Positions 10,396 to 22,985 of a stretch of 64,000 nt of DNA are shown piece by piece (the first letter of the stretch is position 1; each line of letters begins with the position of its first letter). Source of the DNA: Cepaea nemoralis (lineage: Eukaryota; Mollusca; Gastropoda; Stylommatophora; Helicidae); contig JACEFZ010024497.1 in assembly GCA_014155875.1 (NCBI GenBank), positions 1,382,501-1,446,500 of the forward strand. Direction: 5' to 3'. Below the pieces are notes generated by a model. It saw only the letters and a program-made list of their open reading frames with translations, did no database searches and was not told where the DNA came from. The translations under genes were made by a program, and so were the position numbers.

Positions 10396-10734
10396 AGTAC
10401 TCACAGAGCTTAGCGAGGGTTGGTTTACGGTTTATGATCCATTGGAGATAAAAGGCATTAAAAGTAGAAGAGTTTCTGAACAAGTCGCAACTCACATCCT
10501 ATATTTCTTGCATGATCATTAACTTATTTTTGAGAAGATAATGTGGTGGTTTCCCCTGGATTACCACAACCACTAAGAGGATTTGTGACCTCCGGCTTTC
10601 CCAGGAATTTCCTTCTGGAAAAGTGAGCTCCCTGCTCTGTCCAAGTGAAGATGTGTCCACTTATTCCTGTGGATATCCGGTCCTAGTACCCACTGATATG
10701 TGGATAGTATACCTGATGGTCTTTGGTCCAACGG
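10396..10734. other. No recognisable feature
   Basis: Intron sequence. A short ORF at 10623 has no recognisable domain. Confidence 0.4.
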
Positions 10735-10832
10735 CCAAAGACAAAGACCAGAGACCGAGATCTCTGGACAGTCATGAACACCTACGGCAGCTGGTATGGC
10801 ATTTGATGATGATGATGATATCTGATGGCAGG
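10735..10832 (+). mobile_element. 3' end of an RTE-like LINE with (TGA)n tail
   Basis: The sequence aaagaccgagatctctggac and the following gtcatgaacacctacggcag parallel 5515-5570, the end of the RTE fragment. It closes with tttgatgatgatgatgat. Confidence 0.65.
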
Positions 10833-11280
10833 GCTCAGCATGACTGAGAGGCTTAACACTCTTACACTTTCTCTTCTGACAGCTGAGTAGTGGATTTGTT
10901 CCACATACCGGTCAGTTGGACTGAAATGTTGACTTCTCGTCCAGAACCCCTGTCTCGTTGATGTCAAGCTCAGACATACAGCACACGATAGCTTCTGCTA
11001 CTGCAGGCGTAAAGTGGGTCTCCGATATACTGATCCCGTACCTGCTGAAAGGGTCAACAGCGGGGGATAGCAGCGGCATGGCCACCACATGCGCCATCAA
11101 AGAACTATTTATTACCCAGGCATCGCACAACGGCGGAAATACTATACTATTTGTTATTGTCCTTTGCTAATGTTCGTTCAAGTCACGGAAAAGTGTAATG
11201 GGTTTCACGCCGGACAATCGCTATACAAAACATTGGCTTGGTTGAGTGACCGATGTGTTCACGCTCGCTTGTAGCAATTT

Positions 11281-11495
11281 GGGGATTGTTGGAATTCTGG
11301 TTGCGTCACTTCAGGCAGTCAACATTTTAATTATGGGGATTGTTGGAGTTCTGGTTGCATCACTTCAGGCAGTCAACATTCTAATTATGGGGATTGTCGG
11401 AGCTCTGGTTGCGTCACGTCAGGCAGTCAGTATTCTAATTATGGGGATTGTTGGAATTCTGGTTGCATCAAATTAGGCAGTCAACATTCTAATTC
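11281..11495 (+). repeat. 54-bp tandem repeat, four copies
   Basis: The unit begins ggggattgttggaattctgg and includes ttgcgtcacttcaggcagtc. Copies differ at a few positions. Confidence 0.92.
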
Positions 11496-11496
11496 T

Positions 11497-11600
11497 GAGG
11501 GAGGCGTGGCTGAGAGGTTGGATATCCGCCACAGAATGAGAAGGTGCAGGGTTGGATCTCAGCATAGGACTGGGAAGTTGTCCAATAACCATTGATACCA
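11497..11600 (+). mobile_element. tRNA-like SINE head
   Basis: The box-A-like tggctgagaggttgg and the box-B-like gggttggatctc are about 35-40 bases apart. Not a plausible intact tRNA gene. The 3' extent of the element is unclear. Confidence 0.45.
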
Positions 11601-12114
11601 ACGGCTATCTATGTCCCTCTGATCTCTTCGGTAATGAGATGGAACACCTAGCCGCCTCTAACGAGGGAGAACAGAAGGTCCAGCGTGCAAGCTGTGCATG
11701 CTAAAACCCCTACGGCAGTTGAAAATCGCAAAAAGCAGGCGGTAAGGACCCTGTGCTGGCAAAACTGCTAGAAAAGAAAATGTTCCCTGAGTAGATACAG
11801 CCATTGGACGGAATCTGTCTGGAGGAAGCCTAGCTGACACACGCGCATGCCGCTGCTGGACACACTGGCTGTTGTTGTTGATAGCTAGGTGTGACGCAAA
11901 ACGGAACGAAGAGGAAGAGGAGGAGCCAAAACACGAAGTTCAGTTCTTCTATACTTGTCGTTTACAGTATTATGCATAATTAAAAAAAAAAAACAACATA
12001 TTTTTGTTACAAATGTATTAACAAATGTTTATTTACAAATTATGTAATCAAGATGTCAAAAGTTGTGTCAATCCTGTACATGTTCAAAGGATGTTTAATA
12101 TAAATTGGCAAAAC
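11601..12114. other. No recognisable feature
   Basis: Intron sequence without a supportable feature. Confidence 0.4.
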
Positions 12115-12275
12115 TAAGACACTTTCAAATAATGTTTATTCTAAGTTTGTAACATTAACGCACAGTTGCGCAGTTTCAAACGATGTTTATTCTGAATGTG
12201 TCACTGTAAGACACTTTCAAACATTCTATTATAAATTTGTAATATTAATGTACTTTCAAACGATATTTATGATAG
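12115..12275. repeat. Degenerate tandem repeat, about 50 bp, four copies
   Basis: Copies carry cactttcaaa, then tgtttattct and tttgtaacatta, at roughly regular spacing with many differences. Confidence 0.6.
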
Positions 12276-12429
12276 AGCCACTGTAGACTGCATCAGCTTA
12301 TTTATAGGCCAAAGCAAATATAGGAACGATGGTTGATTACCTTTGAAATAATAACAACCAATGTTCACAACCTTCAGCGTAGTGGGCGCGTGTTGCAAGC
12401 CCATATTCTTATACGACAATTGGCATTCG

Positions 12430-13540
12430 ACGTGGTCAATGTAGTGCCGGAACTCGGCAGGAGATGTGATCAATATAGTGCCGGCAGTCTACGTGTGATG
12501 TGGTCAATATAGTGCCGGTACTGGACGGGAGATGTGGTCAATATAGTGCCGGCACTAGGTGGGTGATGTGGTCAATATAGTGCCGGCACTAGGTGGGGAT
12601 GATGTGGTCAATATAGTGCCGGCAGTAGGTGGGTGATGTGGTCAATATAGTGCCGGCAGTAGGTGGGTGATGTGGTCAATATAGTGCCGGCAGTAGGTGG
12701 GTGATGTGGTCAATATAGTGCCGGCACTCTACGTGTGATGTGGTCAATATAGTGCCGGTACTGGACGGGAGATGTGGTCAATATAGTGCCAGCACTCTAC
12801 GTGTGATGTGGTCAATATAGTGCCGGTACTGGATGGGTGATGTGGACAATAAAGTGCCGGTACTGGATGGGTGATGTGGACAATAAAGTGCCGGTACTCT
12901 ACGTGTGATGTAGTGAATATAGTGCCGGTACTGGACGGGTGATGTGGTCAATATAGTGCCGGTACTGGATGGGTGATGTGGACAATAAAGTGCCGGCACT
13001 CTACGTGTGATGTAGTCAATATAGTGCCGGTACTGGACGGGAGATGTGGTCAATATAGTGCCGGCACTAGGTGGGTGATGTGGTCAATATAGTGCCGGCA
13101 GTAGGTGGGTGATGTGGTCAATATAGTGCCGACACTCTACGTGTGATGTGGTCAATATAGTGCCGGTACTGGACGGGAGATGTGGTCAATATAGTGCCGG
13201 CACTAGGTGGGTGATGTGGTCAATATAGTGCCGGCACTCTACGTGTGATGTGGTCAATATAGTGCCGGTACTGGACGGGAGATGTGGTCAATATAGTGCC
13301 GTCACTCTACGTGTGATGTGGTCAATATAGTGCCGTCACTAGGTGGGTGATGTGGTCAATATATTGCCGGCACTCTACGTGTGATGTGGTCAATATAGTG
13401 CCGGTACTGGACGGGTGATGTGGTCAATATAGTGCCGGCACTCGACGTGTGATGTGGTCAATATAGTGCCGGTACTGGACGTGTGATGTGGTCAATATAG
13501 TGCCGGTACTGGACGGGTGATGTGATCAACATAGTGCCGG
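12430..13540. repeat. 34-bp minisatellite, about 32 copies
   Basis: The unit is gtgatgtggtcaatatagtg followed by ccggcactctacgt. Variable parts include tactggacgg, cactaggtgg and cagtaggtgg, which alternate in blocks. The variants recur, so the array is not a CRISPR-like repeat with unique spacers. Confidence 0.95.
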
Positions 13541-13717
13541 CTGTCTTTGGTTCCCAGAACATTTCTTGGTACCCATTCAAAGCTCAGTCAAAGGGGGAGC
13601 GGGAAGGTCCAGATCAATTTAACGTAAAGTACCCAACTCAATGGAGATTCGAACAAACGACCATCGGACCAGTTGGCAATCGTGCAATCCACTGCGCCAC
13701 CGCCGCTCTCTGGTATA
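13541..13717 (-). mobile_element. tRNA-derived SINE, family B
   Basis: On the - strand it reads gcggcggtggcgcagtggat at the head, with the box-B-like tgttcgaatctcc, and ends near gggaaccaaagacagc. Closely related copies lie at 49843-49980 and 23727-23890. Confidence 0.78.
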
Positions 13718-13994
13718 CCTCTGCCTTGTAGTAATTAGAGTGTGCATTGTTCGTTCTTTACGTCTTCTTAAATGTTTTTATGCTTTTAGGAACTTAGGAA
13801 CTGTTTTTATGCTTTTGTTGGTTTACTGATTATTTAATTGTTGTAGATTTGAAATGTTTATTTCGTGGATTTGCAGTACATATGCAACTAATCAAGCTTT
13901 CTAAACGCCACATTAAATAAACATATCATCTGCTTTGTAATAATTGCTTGTAGGTGTGTATTTAATTTCATTGTGTCTGATACGTTACAGTTCT

Positions 13995-14430
13995 AGACAT
14001 ATATATCTCAGTTTTAAACATTTATTCCTCAGTTCAAGACATGTTTAATATGTACCTCTCTTTTAGACATGTATACCTCAGTTTTAGACATTATCAGTAT
14101 GTCTATGTTTTAGACATTTATACCTCAGTTTTAGACATTATCAGTATGTCTATGTTTTAGACATTTATACCTCAGTTTTAGACATTATCAGTATGTCTAT
14201 GTTTTAGACATTTATACCTCAGTTTTAGACATTATCAGTATGTCTATGTTTTAGACATTTATACCTCAGTTTTAGACATTATCAGTATGTCTATGTTTTA
14301 GACATTTATACCTCAGTTCTAGACATATTTAATATACCTCTGTTTTTTAGTTTTGTTTTTAAACATGTATTCCTCAGGTTCTAGAAAATTTGTATATACC
14401 TCTGTTTTTGACATTTATACCTCAGTTAAG
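13995..14430. repeat. 47-bp tandem repeat, five to six clean copies with diverged ends
   Basis: The unit is ttttagacatttatacctca followed by gttttagacattatcagtatgtctatg. Flanking copies are shorter and diverged. Confidence 0.9.
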
Positions 14431-15125
14431 AGACACATAGAAACGAATAGCGAAAGTTTGCCACACTAGATATACCAGTGAATATATAACGATGGTTATT
14501 AGAATTATTGTGTACATATTTATTTAACATTAAGAAAAAAGTTATTTCTAAACAACAGCATACTGTCTGGACGGTGCCTATCCGTGCGACGTTCTCCATT
14601 TAGAATAGCGACAAAGCCGATGCTCCTGGAATTAGTCGACTTAGGAAGATGTAAAACACTAGAACAAAGTTGCCTTGCTCCATGATTCCGCTTTCAGTTT
14701 TACAACCCTGGGTTATACACAGTGAACTTGTAATTGTATATGTAATGATTTGCGCTCAATAGGAGACAGGGGGATACAATATGATATCGAAGGGCACATT
14801 AGACAACAGAAAACCCAAAGGTATTGACATGAAGTTCCTGATCTGTTTTTAGTGTCACTATAAATAAGACAAAGGCAACCATAACAACCATGTTTAAATG
14901 CATATTTTAATTCAGCTAAAAATTAACAAATTTCATTACGGTACTCCTCAAGATAAAAGTAATTTCCTTCCTGGACACCTTAATTTCAACAAACAAAATG
15001 ATTGGTATAATTTAAAATAATTTGATTATTATCAATTTAATAATAAAGTCAATGCCAGTTTATTATTCCACAGACACATTAAGTCAAAATAAATAAATCT
15101 TAACGTAACATTCTTCTTCTTCTTC
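14431..15125. other. AT-rich intron, no recognisable feature
   Basis: No repeat family, ORF or RNA gene is visible. Confidence 0.5.
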
Positions 15126-15129
15126 AGCG

Positions 15130-15645
15130 TTCCGAGCCATTGAGGTTCTTTGCTGCAGATACAATCCGTCATTATTGCTATTATATGTATCAGAAACCTG
15201 GAGAAACAATGACAACGATGACAAATAACCCAAAAACATTCACTAATTGGTGCCTGCGCAAAGTCGAAAAAAAATTAATTTGGTATGATAGAATCAGCAA
15301 TATGGGGTTCACGGAGAGCATTACACAAATACCGGTGAACCCAGAGGTGAAGACAAGAAGCTGGCGCTGGATAGGCCGTACACTGAGGAAACCTGAGGAT
15401 AGGATAACTAGAAACGCCTTTTTCTGGAATCCACAGGGTAAAATAAATAGAGGAAAATACAAAAACACACGGAGAAAATATGTAGAAACAGAAAAGAACA
15501 ATTTTAGGAGAGCATGGGATAATAAGGATAGGAGGGCGTGGTGTGAGTTGGTTGACGGCCATATAACCCAATGGGAAATAAAGAGTGTAAGCAGAAGGCA
15601 CATTAAAGTGCCTTCTCGTTTACTTCCTACATTCTCAAAGCACTT
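15130..15645 (+). mobile_element. LINE reverse transcriptase C-terminal remnant
   Basis: A 169-codon open stretch carries the hallmark C-terminal signature of RTE/Proto2-like LINE ORF2: SWRWIGRTLRKPEDRITRNA, then WNPQGK and, near the end, a diverged NKDRRAWCELVDG. The catalytic part is missing. It has no convincing start and is a 5'-truncated remnant. Confidence 0.75.
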
Positions 15646-15682
15646 TTAGCTGTCGTTGGATAAATATAGAATTGGCGGAGAC

Positions 15683-15835
15683 CCGGGAAGGTTAATCTGG
15701 TCGACAAATGCCCACAGAAGTCGGATGTGTCGGCCTAACGGTGTAAGAACGCAGCTCTGCTGTAAACAGTCACAACGCAATCACGTCCGAAAAAGAAAGA
15801 AAAAAAAATTCCGGATGAACATAGAAGAACTGGCT
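15683..15835 (+). mobile_element. Short retroposon unit, family G
   Basis: It starts at cccgggaaggttaatctgg, runs through gtcggatgtgtcggcctaac and gcagctctgctgtaaacag, and ends after an A-rich stretch at ccggatgaac and agaagaa. It begins at the same base as the copies at 17712 and 23459. Confidence 0.75.
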
Positions 15836-15949
15836 GAATGACTGCAAGGTGTCCATGTGCTCTCTCGTTCAGCGGTTATCAGCACGGGGCTGGAAATAAG
15901 TAGCCGAACCATTAACATCTAGGTTGACAACCAACAACAGGATAAAACA

Positions 15950-16215
15950 AGTAGGCTTCGGACCAAACAGACCCAACATTGACCAGATAGTCACAGTACG
16001 CGTAATAACTGAGCAACGTGTTCAACTACATTAGCCATTTTTTTATTGGATTTGTGGATTAAGAAAAGGCCTTGGACAGCATCCACAGGGAGTTCATCTG
16101 GAGATTGGTACGGCACTATTAGATCCTGCAGTAAATCATTAACTTAATAAGGGCAACATATGAAGATATTAAATGGGACAAGTTCGTAAAGGAAAATTAA
16201 CAGAAGGGCGGGGTT
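15950..16215 (+). mobile_element. LINE reverse transcriptase core fragment
   Basis: Translation near 16040-16180 gives FIGFVD-EKALDSIHREFIW, then NLIRATYEDI, which is the FVDFEKAFDS motif region of RTE-like reverse transcriptases. A stop interrupts it. It lies downstream of the C-terminal fragment at 15130, so the two are separate or rearranged insertions. Confidence 0.6.
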
Positions 16216-16479
16216 TGAAGTACAATCAGGCGGTTGGGATATTGATTCCTCTATTTCATCGACTCGACTACTGTTTGATTCATCAAACATTAAGTTCTTA
16301 AACTGGACATTGTTTTAGGAAATAGACCGGGATCGTGTGATACATTAAACTCTCAAAATGTAGAACATTGTTTTAGAAAATAGACTGGAATTGACAACTT
16401 GCTCAAATAACAGGACATTTATTGATTGCAGTCTTCATTTGCATAACATGGGTTACAATGCGCATGCGTGTAATTTAAG

Positions 16480-16482
<3 letters not shown>

Positions 16483-16552
<70 letters not shown>
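16483..16552. repeat. (TTA)n microsatellite
   Basis: About 23 uninterrupted ATT/TTA units. Poly-leucine and poly-asparagine ORFs here are artefacts. Confidence 0.97.
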
Positions 16553-16553
<1 letters not shown>

Positions 16554-16870
16554 AGTTAGTTATGTTCAGTAATTTTTTTATGAATATAAAAATAATGCTG
16601 TTATTGTTGTTTGAGAGTAAAAAACTATCAACAACAACAAAAAACAATTTGCGCAGATCTGCATTCACAGATATAAATATAATACAGAGGTTTCTATTTT
16701 TATGGACCTTTCGAGTCAGTTTGAGGAAGAGGACAATGTTATTTGAACATGTAGTAAAAATAGAACATTTTAAGTGTAACTTTGTAGGTAATTGTCTAAT
16801 GATTATCCAAAGTGGAAAGCTCCTCCATCTAACACTCTCGTTCCCTGGTATGTTGTTCTCCCATCCACAG

Positions 16871-17020
16871 CTTGCAGTTGTCACCCAGTAGGAGCACTGG
16901 GCAAAACCTGCAACCAGACCACGGGTCAGTGTCCCTGCAAGGACGGCGTGACAGGGCTCACCTGTAATCGGTGTGCTAAGGGCTACCAACAGAGCAAGTC
17001 TCCGGAAGTTCCTTGCGTCA
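16871..17020 (+). CDS. ntn1: Netrin exon encoding laminin EGF-like domain 3 (LE3)
   Basis: Acceptor ttctcccatccacag (AG at 16869-16870), donor gtgagt at 17021, phase 1 at both ends, 150 bp. The product begins [19 protein letters not shown], continues [20 protein letters not shown] and ends with PCV. It is nearly identical to vertebrate netrin-1 LE3 as remembered, the strongest evidence for gene identity here. LE3 is the main DCC-binding module in the known netrin-1 structures. The G left at the end of either LE2 exon joins to CT here to make alanine. An (ATC)n tract starts about 90 bases past the donor. Confidence 0.97.
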
Positions 17021-17037
17021 GTGAGTATTCTTCTTCT

Positions 17038-17112
17038 GCTCATCAAGATCATCATCATCATGACCTTCATCACCATAAAAGCAGTCATCACCATCATTAT
17101 CGCCCCTTTAGT

Positions 17113-17191
<79 letters not shown>

Positions 17192-17220
17192 CTATCATCA
17201 TCACCATCATCATCATCAAT
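17038..17220. repeat. (ATC)n microsatellite in the intron after LE3
   Basis: A long ATC run with interruptions at both ends (tcatcaccat). The reverse-strand poly-methionine ORF is an artefact. Confidence 0.96.
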
Positions 17221-17284
17221 CTTATTAGATATGCAAGTACGGTTTCAGGTGATGTCAATAGATTGATTTCACATACCATGTGGA

Positions 17285-18545
17285 TAATTAGATCACTAGA
17301 TACTTAGATAACTAGCTAATTAGATAGTTAGATAATTAGATAACAAGATAATTATACAAGTAGATAATTAAATAACTAGATAATGAGATCATTAGGTAAT
17401 TAGATCCCTAGATAATTAGATAAATATATGATTAGATCACTAGGTAATTAGATATAAGATAAATAGATAACTAAATATTGGATAGATAGATAACTAGATA
17501 TCTAGTAAATAAATAACTAGCTATAAGATAATTAGCTAACTTAACATTAGATCAATGGGTAATTGGATAATTAGATAATTAGATAAATAGAGAATTAGAT
17601 AGATAGACACTCGAATAATTAGATAACTAAATAAATAGATAACTAGATAATTGCATAAACAGATAGCTAGATAATTCGCTAAATAGATAGCTAGATAATT
17701 AGATAAATAGATCCCGGGAAGGTTAATCCGGTCAACAAATGCCCGCAGAAGTCGGAAGTGTCGGCCTGACGGCGCAAGAACGCAGCTCTGCTGTAAACAG
17801 GCACAACGCAGTCACATCCGGAAAAAAACTCCGGATGAACGCAGAAGAAGAAGAAGAAGAAGAAGAAGAAGAAGAAGAAGAAGAAGAAGAAGAAGAAGAA
17901 GAAGAAGAAGAAGAAGAAGAAGAAGAAGAAGAAGAAGAAGAAGAAGAAGCAGAAGAAGAAGATAAATAGATAGCTTGATAATTAGAAACATAGATAATTA
18001 GATAAATAGATAGCTAGATAATTAGAAACATAGATAATTAGATAAATATATAACTAGACAGACAGATTGATTGATTGATAGATTGGTTGATTGATTGATT
18101 GATTTATGGATTATAGGATGGGTGTATGGGTTGATGGATAGATTGATTGATTGACTGATAGCTTGGTAATTAGAAACGTAATTAGGTATTTAGATAGGTA
18201 ATTAGATCATTAGATAGGTAATTAGATGATAAGATAGATAATTAGGTAATAAGATGTGTGACTAAGTAATAAGATGGGTAATTAGGTAATTAGATAGGTA
18301 ATTTGGTAGGTAATTAAATAGTTAATTGGGTAACTAGGTAAATGGGTAAATAGGTGGCTGGGTAAGTGGGGAGGTAGGCAATTGGGTCAGTGGGCAATTG
18401 GATAAGTAGGTAATTAGGTGAGTGGGTAAATAGATAACTAGCTAAATAAACAACTAGCTAAATATATAACTAGCTAAATAGACATACAGACATACATACA
18501 GACAGACAGACACATAAACAGATTAGTTAACTAGATCATTAGAAA
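17285..18545. repeat. Degenerate GATA/TAGATAATTA repeat field
   Basis: About 1.2 kb of loosely repeated tagataattagataactag drifting into gattgattgatt, ggtaattaggtaatt and gacagacagaca forms. A family G retroposon sits inside at 17712-17960. Confidence 0.9.
17712..17960 (+). mobile_element. Family G retroposon with long (GAA)n tail
   Basis: About 130 bases of unit (cccgggaaggttaatccgg through ccggatgaacgc) are followed by some 38 GAA triplets. Both sides read gataaatagat, which looks like an 11-base target-site duplication, though the flank is itself repetitive. The unit starts at the same base as the copy at 15683. Confidence 0.8.
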
Positions 18546-18649
18546 CACAGATAACCAGAAACAGAACAGCTGACAAGACACTCATCAGGGTGAGACCATA
18601 TTCATTAAGCTAGTCGAGCAAGACTTTACATAATGTAGAGATCTGATCT

Positions 18650-18790
18650 TAAAATCAGGATGACCTGCCGAAAGCATCGCACAAAGCACGAACTCTGTAG
18701 CTCCTACGACAACCACAAAGAGCCTCTGAGAAATGCACTCGTGGACGGAAAGACATGGCCAGGAATCGAACCCACAACCCCCCTCTGCCG
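18650..18790 (+). repeat. Repeat family E, short copy
   Basis: It shares cacaaagcacgaactctgta, then gaaatgcactcg, with 36465-36540 and 5945-6010. Confidence 0.6.
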
Positions 18791-19240
18791 TGCGTCCACC
18801 TTGACGAGGTAGAGGGGCTTCCGCGTTCCAATGACCCCAAGAGCTATGCCGACGGTAGCACAGCTACTGGTAGGGTCACCCATGTCGGACAGGTCAAGGG
18901 AGAGGGACCAGACGAAGTGACGCACAAACCTGCTGCCTTGTAGGTAGACTGGGGACAGTCAAAGGCTAGGGAAAGCATCCCGAACAAATGCTTGTCGAAA
19001 TCGGATGTACTGAGCCACAGGCTTGACAAAGAAGTGCAACGTAACTTTATCATTCATGATGCCACAGATGAAAATTAATCGTTATGGTGCTAATCCCGTG
19101 AAGTCCCATCAGGCCGGGATAGTGCCGGGCCCCCTGCCTCGAGGGGGTCCACCCATGACTACTGGTGGTCACCTTCCCCTGTGCTGTGGAGTCAAGGCAC
19201 AGAGGAGTAGGTTAAGAGCTATGACCAAACACCCCGGACT

Positions 19241-19898
19241 CTCAACATACTACAATGGAATGCCGAAGGAGTTTATAACAAGAAAGCCTCCCTAACACAG
19301 CGTCTTCATAAAGATAGAATAGATGTGGCATGCATTCAAGAGACACACCTCAACGCCAATCGCACATTTTCAGTCGAGGGATATCAGGCCATACGTTTCG
19401 ACCGCGAAGGACACAAAGGAGGAGTTGTAATACTTTACACGAAATACAATACCTTGCAGCGAAGTATCTGTGATCTCTGACAACCAAACGGAAATTATAG
19501 GTGTTGATATAATGATAAAGGACGTGAAAATAAGAATTTACAATCTGTATAGCCCGGCAGATAAGGATCTTACACTCTCAAACATGAAAATAACTGACAC
19601 AAATTGCATTGTTGTCGGAGACTTTAATAGCCGTTCAGAAAGATGGGGATACCCAGATAATGACAAAAGAGGAGATGAAGTGGAGGACTGGGAAATAGAC
19701 TCAAATCTCCATCTACTCAACAAAGCGGATGACACACCGAGCTTCTACTCCAGAAGATGGCTTACCACTTCTACTCCAGACTTAGCTTTCTGCACAGGAG
19801 ACATCCTCCACAAAATCGATCGCCATGTGCTGGACCAATTAGCAGGTAGTGACCACAGACCAATCAAGCTTGTAATAAATATGGAGTATGTTCCATAG
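19241..19898 (+). pseudogene. LINE endonuclease domain, frameshifted
   Basis: The domain begins LNILQWNAEGVYNK with IQETHLN shortly after, the N-terminal catalytic motifs of the exonuclease-endonuclease-phosphatase fold. A one-base frameshift near 19465 moves to the frame carrying VVGDFNSRSERWG, TPDLAF and GSDHRPI, the last containing the catalytic Asp-His. An in-frame stop follows at 19896-19898 and the coding sense continues at once in the same frame. The enzyme would nick target DNA to prime reverse transcription, but this copy cannot make it. Confidence 0.85.
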
Positions 19899-19910
19899 GA
19901 GCAAAAGCCT

Positions 19911-21771
19911 TTGCCCCGCTGGAATTACAAACGAGCAGATTGGGACAGATTTTCCATACTAACAGACAAATATTGTGAAAACATAAATACACGATATGGC
20001 AACATGAAGCAAATGGTGGAAAGTCTAAACAGAGCGATAATACAGGCGGCCACTGAGTCTATTCCAAGAGGAGCGAGGAAAGATTACAAACCATACTGGA
20101 CTGAAGAACTACAAAGTTTGGAGGACAAAGTTGAAGATGCCAGGAAGACAGCAGAGAGAGAACAAACAATTGAAGCGAACATCTCTCTCAAAGCCATCTC
20201 AGCAAAATATAAAAGAACAGTAAATCAAACAACAAGAGATTGTTGGAGGAAAAAATCAGAAAACCTGAATTTTGACAGGGATGGAAACAAACTATGGAAA
20301 CTAGTGAAAGCCATGAACAATGAAGGACCTAGAAACAAACAAATAACAATTAAACTAGGAAATGCCTTGCTTACAGGAAAAAAGGCTGCAAATGCACTAA
20401 TGAAACACTATGCCAGTGCAAACCACATTGATATTACAGCCGAACAGAAGAAAGCAATCAAAGACAAACAGATACATCATAGATATACAGAGACAGCAGC
20501 AGAATATATGATGGCAAATCTAACAATGGAGGAAATGGAACAGGCAATGAATACCCTAAAAAAGAAGACATCACCAGGAAAGGATGGAATCACAAATGAA
20601 ATGCTAATAGGATTAGGCACTAAGGCAAAAAAGAAACTACTAGCAGTCCTAAATTACAGCTGGAAGAGGGGAATAGTCCCACAGGCATGGAAGGAAGCTA
20701 TACTAATACCAGTCCCAAAGAAAGGAAAAGACCTGGAAGAACCAAATGGCTATCGACCTATCAGTCTTCTTAGCTGTGTAGGAAAATTAATGGAACGCAT
20801 TATCAATGGCAGGCTAACATGGCATCTGGAAGAAAACCAACTCTTAACAACTCACCAAGCAGGATTCAGAAAGTACAGATCCACTGAAGATCAAATAACC
20901 TATATAGCTCAGGAAATAGAGGATGCCTTCCAAGAGAAAAGCACACACTAGCAGTCTGGATAGATTTAGAAAAAGCATTTGATAAAGTATGGAAGGAAGG
21001 ACTGGAAAGTAAAACTGCAAAAAATGCATGTTTGTGGGAAAATGTACAAATGGATCAGCCACTACCTTGAGAACAGAACTGCCAGGACAAAAGTACAAGG
21101 ACAAACCAGCAAATGATGCTGTTGGAGCAAGGTGTCCCCAAGGAGGAGTTCTTTCACCAACATTATTCCTAGCATATATAAACGACATCACGGAAAATTT
21201 TCCAGCCAGAGTACACACATCATCCTTTGCAGATGACCTAGCCATATGGACATCTGAAGAATATATTAGTACAGCTAACAGCAGAATACAGCAAGCCCTA
21301 TTAGCGCTAGAGGACTGGTCAAAATCATGGCTAGTGAAGATAAGTGAGGAGAAAACAACATGCACAGTATTCTCCCTCTCAACTAAAACTCAGCAACCTA
21401 AGCTGGTATTGAATGGAAAAATATTGCGCCATGAAGAAAATCCAAACTATCTAGGAGTCACCTTTGATCGTCGCCTGACATGGAAGACACAGGTTGAGAA
21501 AAATCGAACAAGAGCAAGGCAAAGAATGGCAATCATGAAAAAGCTTGCTGGTACAACGTGGGGAGCAGATGAGAAAGTTCTCAAGAAGTTATATACTGGA
21601 CGGGTGAGGCCAGTACTGGAATATGGCATTGCAGCTTGGGCAACAGCAGCTAAGTCAAACTTTAACAAAATAAGCAGAATCCAAAATCAAGGAATGCGAA
21701 TCATAACTGGAAGCCTGAAGACAACGCCTATTAATGAACTAGAAAAGATCACTTGTTTACAACCAATGTAG
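19911..21771 (+). pseudogene. LINE reverse transcriptase, frameshifted
   Basis: An open stretch of about 346 codons carries the N-terminal RT part, with KKTSPGKDGITNEML, the PVPKKGKD and YRPISLLSCVGK motifs, and HQAGFRKYRSTEDQ. The frame then breaks near 20945, again near 21010 and again near 21110. The second open stretch (21028-21771) holds CPQGGVLSPTLF and the catalytic FADDLAIW box, then YLGVTFDRRLTW and RPVLEYGIAAW. The catalytic aspartates are intact, but the frame breaks rule out a full product. Confidence 0.88.
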
Positions 21772-22079
21772 GATAGAAGAGATAGCAGAGCCCAGCAACA
21801 AGCTGAAAAACTTAGAAGATTGACAGACCACCCTATGTATAAAAGGTTTAGTGGTTTTGGAAAGGAAGACTGAAGCGTAGCAACTTTGTAGAAACTGCAA
21901 AACGAAAGATTAGGGCAGATCCTATACTTAACATATCAACAGTCAAACCCATTTACAATGCAGACAAGTTCCCAGCTTGGAGACAGCAGCTACTGCCTGA
22001 GATGATAGAAAACATTCCTGGTATTGAGAAAAAGAACACTCAGCATGAAACCGAAAGAAGAGAAATAACCCTAAACTAC

Positions 22080-22905
22080 ATAAAAGAACATTACCCAAGC
22101 AGCAATTGGACCCATGCATATACAGATGGATCAGCCAAAACTTCAGTAGAGAATGGAGGAGGAGGAATTCTCCTAAATTTAAAATATGGAGTGAAAAAAA
22201 CACATTCAGTGGCAACTGGAAAGTTTTCAAGTAACTTCAAAGCGGAGGTAGAGGCTCTGAAAACTGCAGCAGAATGCTCTTGATGGAGGAAAATAAAGAG
22301 ACGCAAATAGCTATCTTACAGATGCAAAGTCAGCTGTCTCAATACTGAAGAGCAATAACAGCACAGAAATAGCTGACCTAAGAGCAGCACTCCATGGTCT
22401 ATGCCAGAAATCCAAAAAAGTTGTAATACAGTGGATACCATCACATTGCAGTATACCTGGAAATGAAGAGGCTGACAGACTGGCAAAAGAGGGCGGACGA
22501 CTACCACAGCCTGACATAGAAGACATAACCTATAATGAGGCAAAGAGGTTGATAAAAAGCACTTATAGAACCAAATGGGAATCAGAGCATCCAGGCCACC
22601 AGAAGGATGATGCATATTACAAACTCGACCGAAGAGAACAAGTAGCAATCTTCAGACTCCGCACAGGACACAACAGGTTGAAATACCACTTGTTCAACAA
22701 ACTAAAGATAGGAGATACAGATGAATGTAATTGTGGAACTGGTAAAATGACAGCTAAACATTTGCTGCAAGAGTGCCCAATATATGCAGAACAGAGAAAG
22801 ATATTTTGGCCCACACCTGCTTCATTCGAGGACAAGCTCTATGGAGATATCAACAAGCTCAAGTCGACTGCAGCTTACTTTAACTGTATTCAGGTTGACA
22901 TTTAA
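22080..22905 (+). pseudogene. LINE RNase H and C-terminal cysteine region
   Basis: The RNase H type I signature is split over two frames: YTDGSAKTSVENGGGG and KAEVEALKTAAE in the first (22002-22283), then DAKSAVSIL and IQWIPSHCSIPGNEEADRLA in the second (22315-22500). An open stretch at 22549-22905 follows, with HNRLKYHLF, CNCGTGKMTAKHLLQEC and a final stop. This Cys-Cys-His-Cys tail is usual at the end of RNase H-bearing LINE ORF2. A one-base break near 22280 separates the two halves. Confidence 0.85.
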
Positions 22906-22985
22906 ATGTACATGAAGAAGTATTTAGACTGCCACACTTCATTACCACAGGCATGTCGGTTACACAAGCCTCCCAGAGGCATGAA

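Noticed and set aside
12430..13540. CRISPR-like direct repeats with variable spacers
   Set aside because: The variable parts fall into a few recurring types, the locus is in an animal intron, and no cas genes exist. It is a minisatellite. The same holds for the 25735 and 45235 arrays.
16453..17097. 214-codon - strand ORF crossing LE3
   Set aside because: It joins poly-Asn from (TTA)n to antisense netrin exon sequence. It is a shadow.
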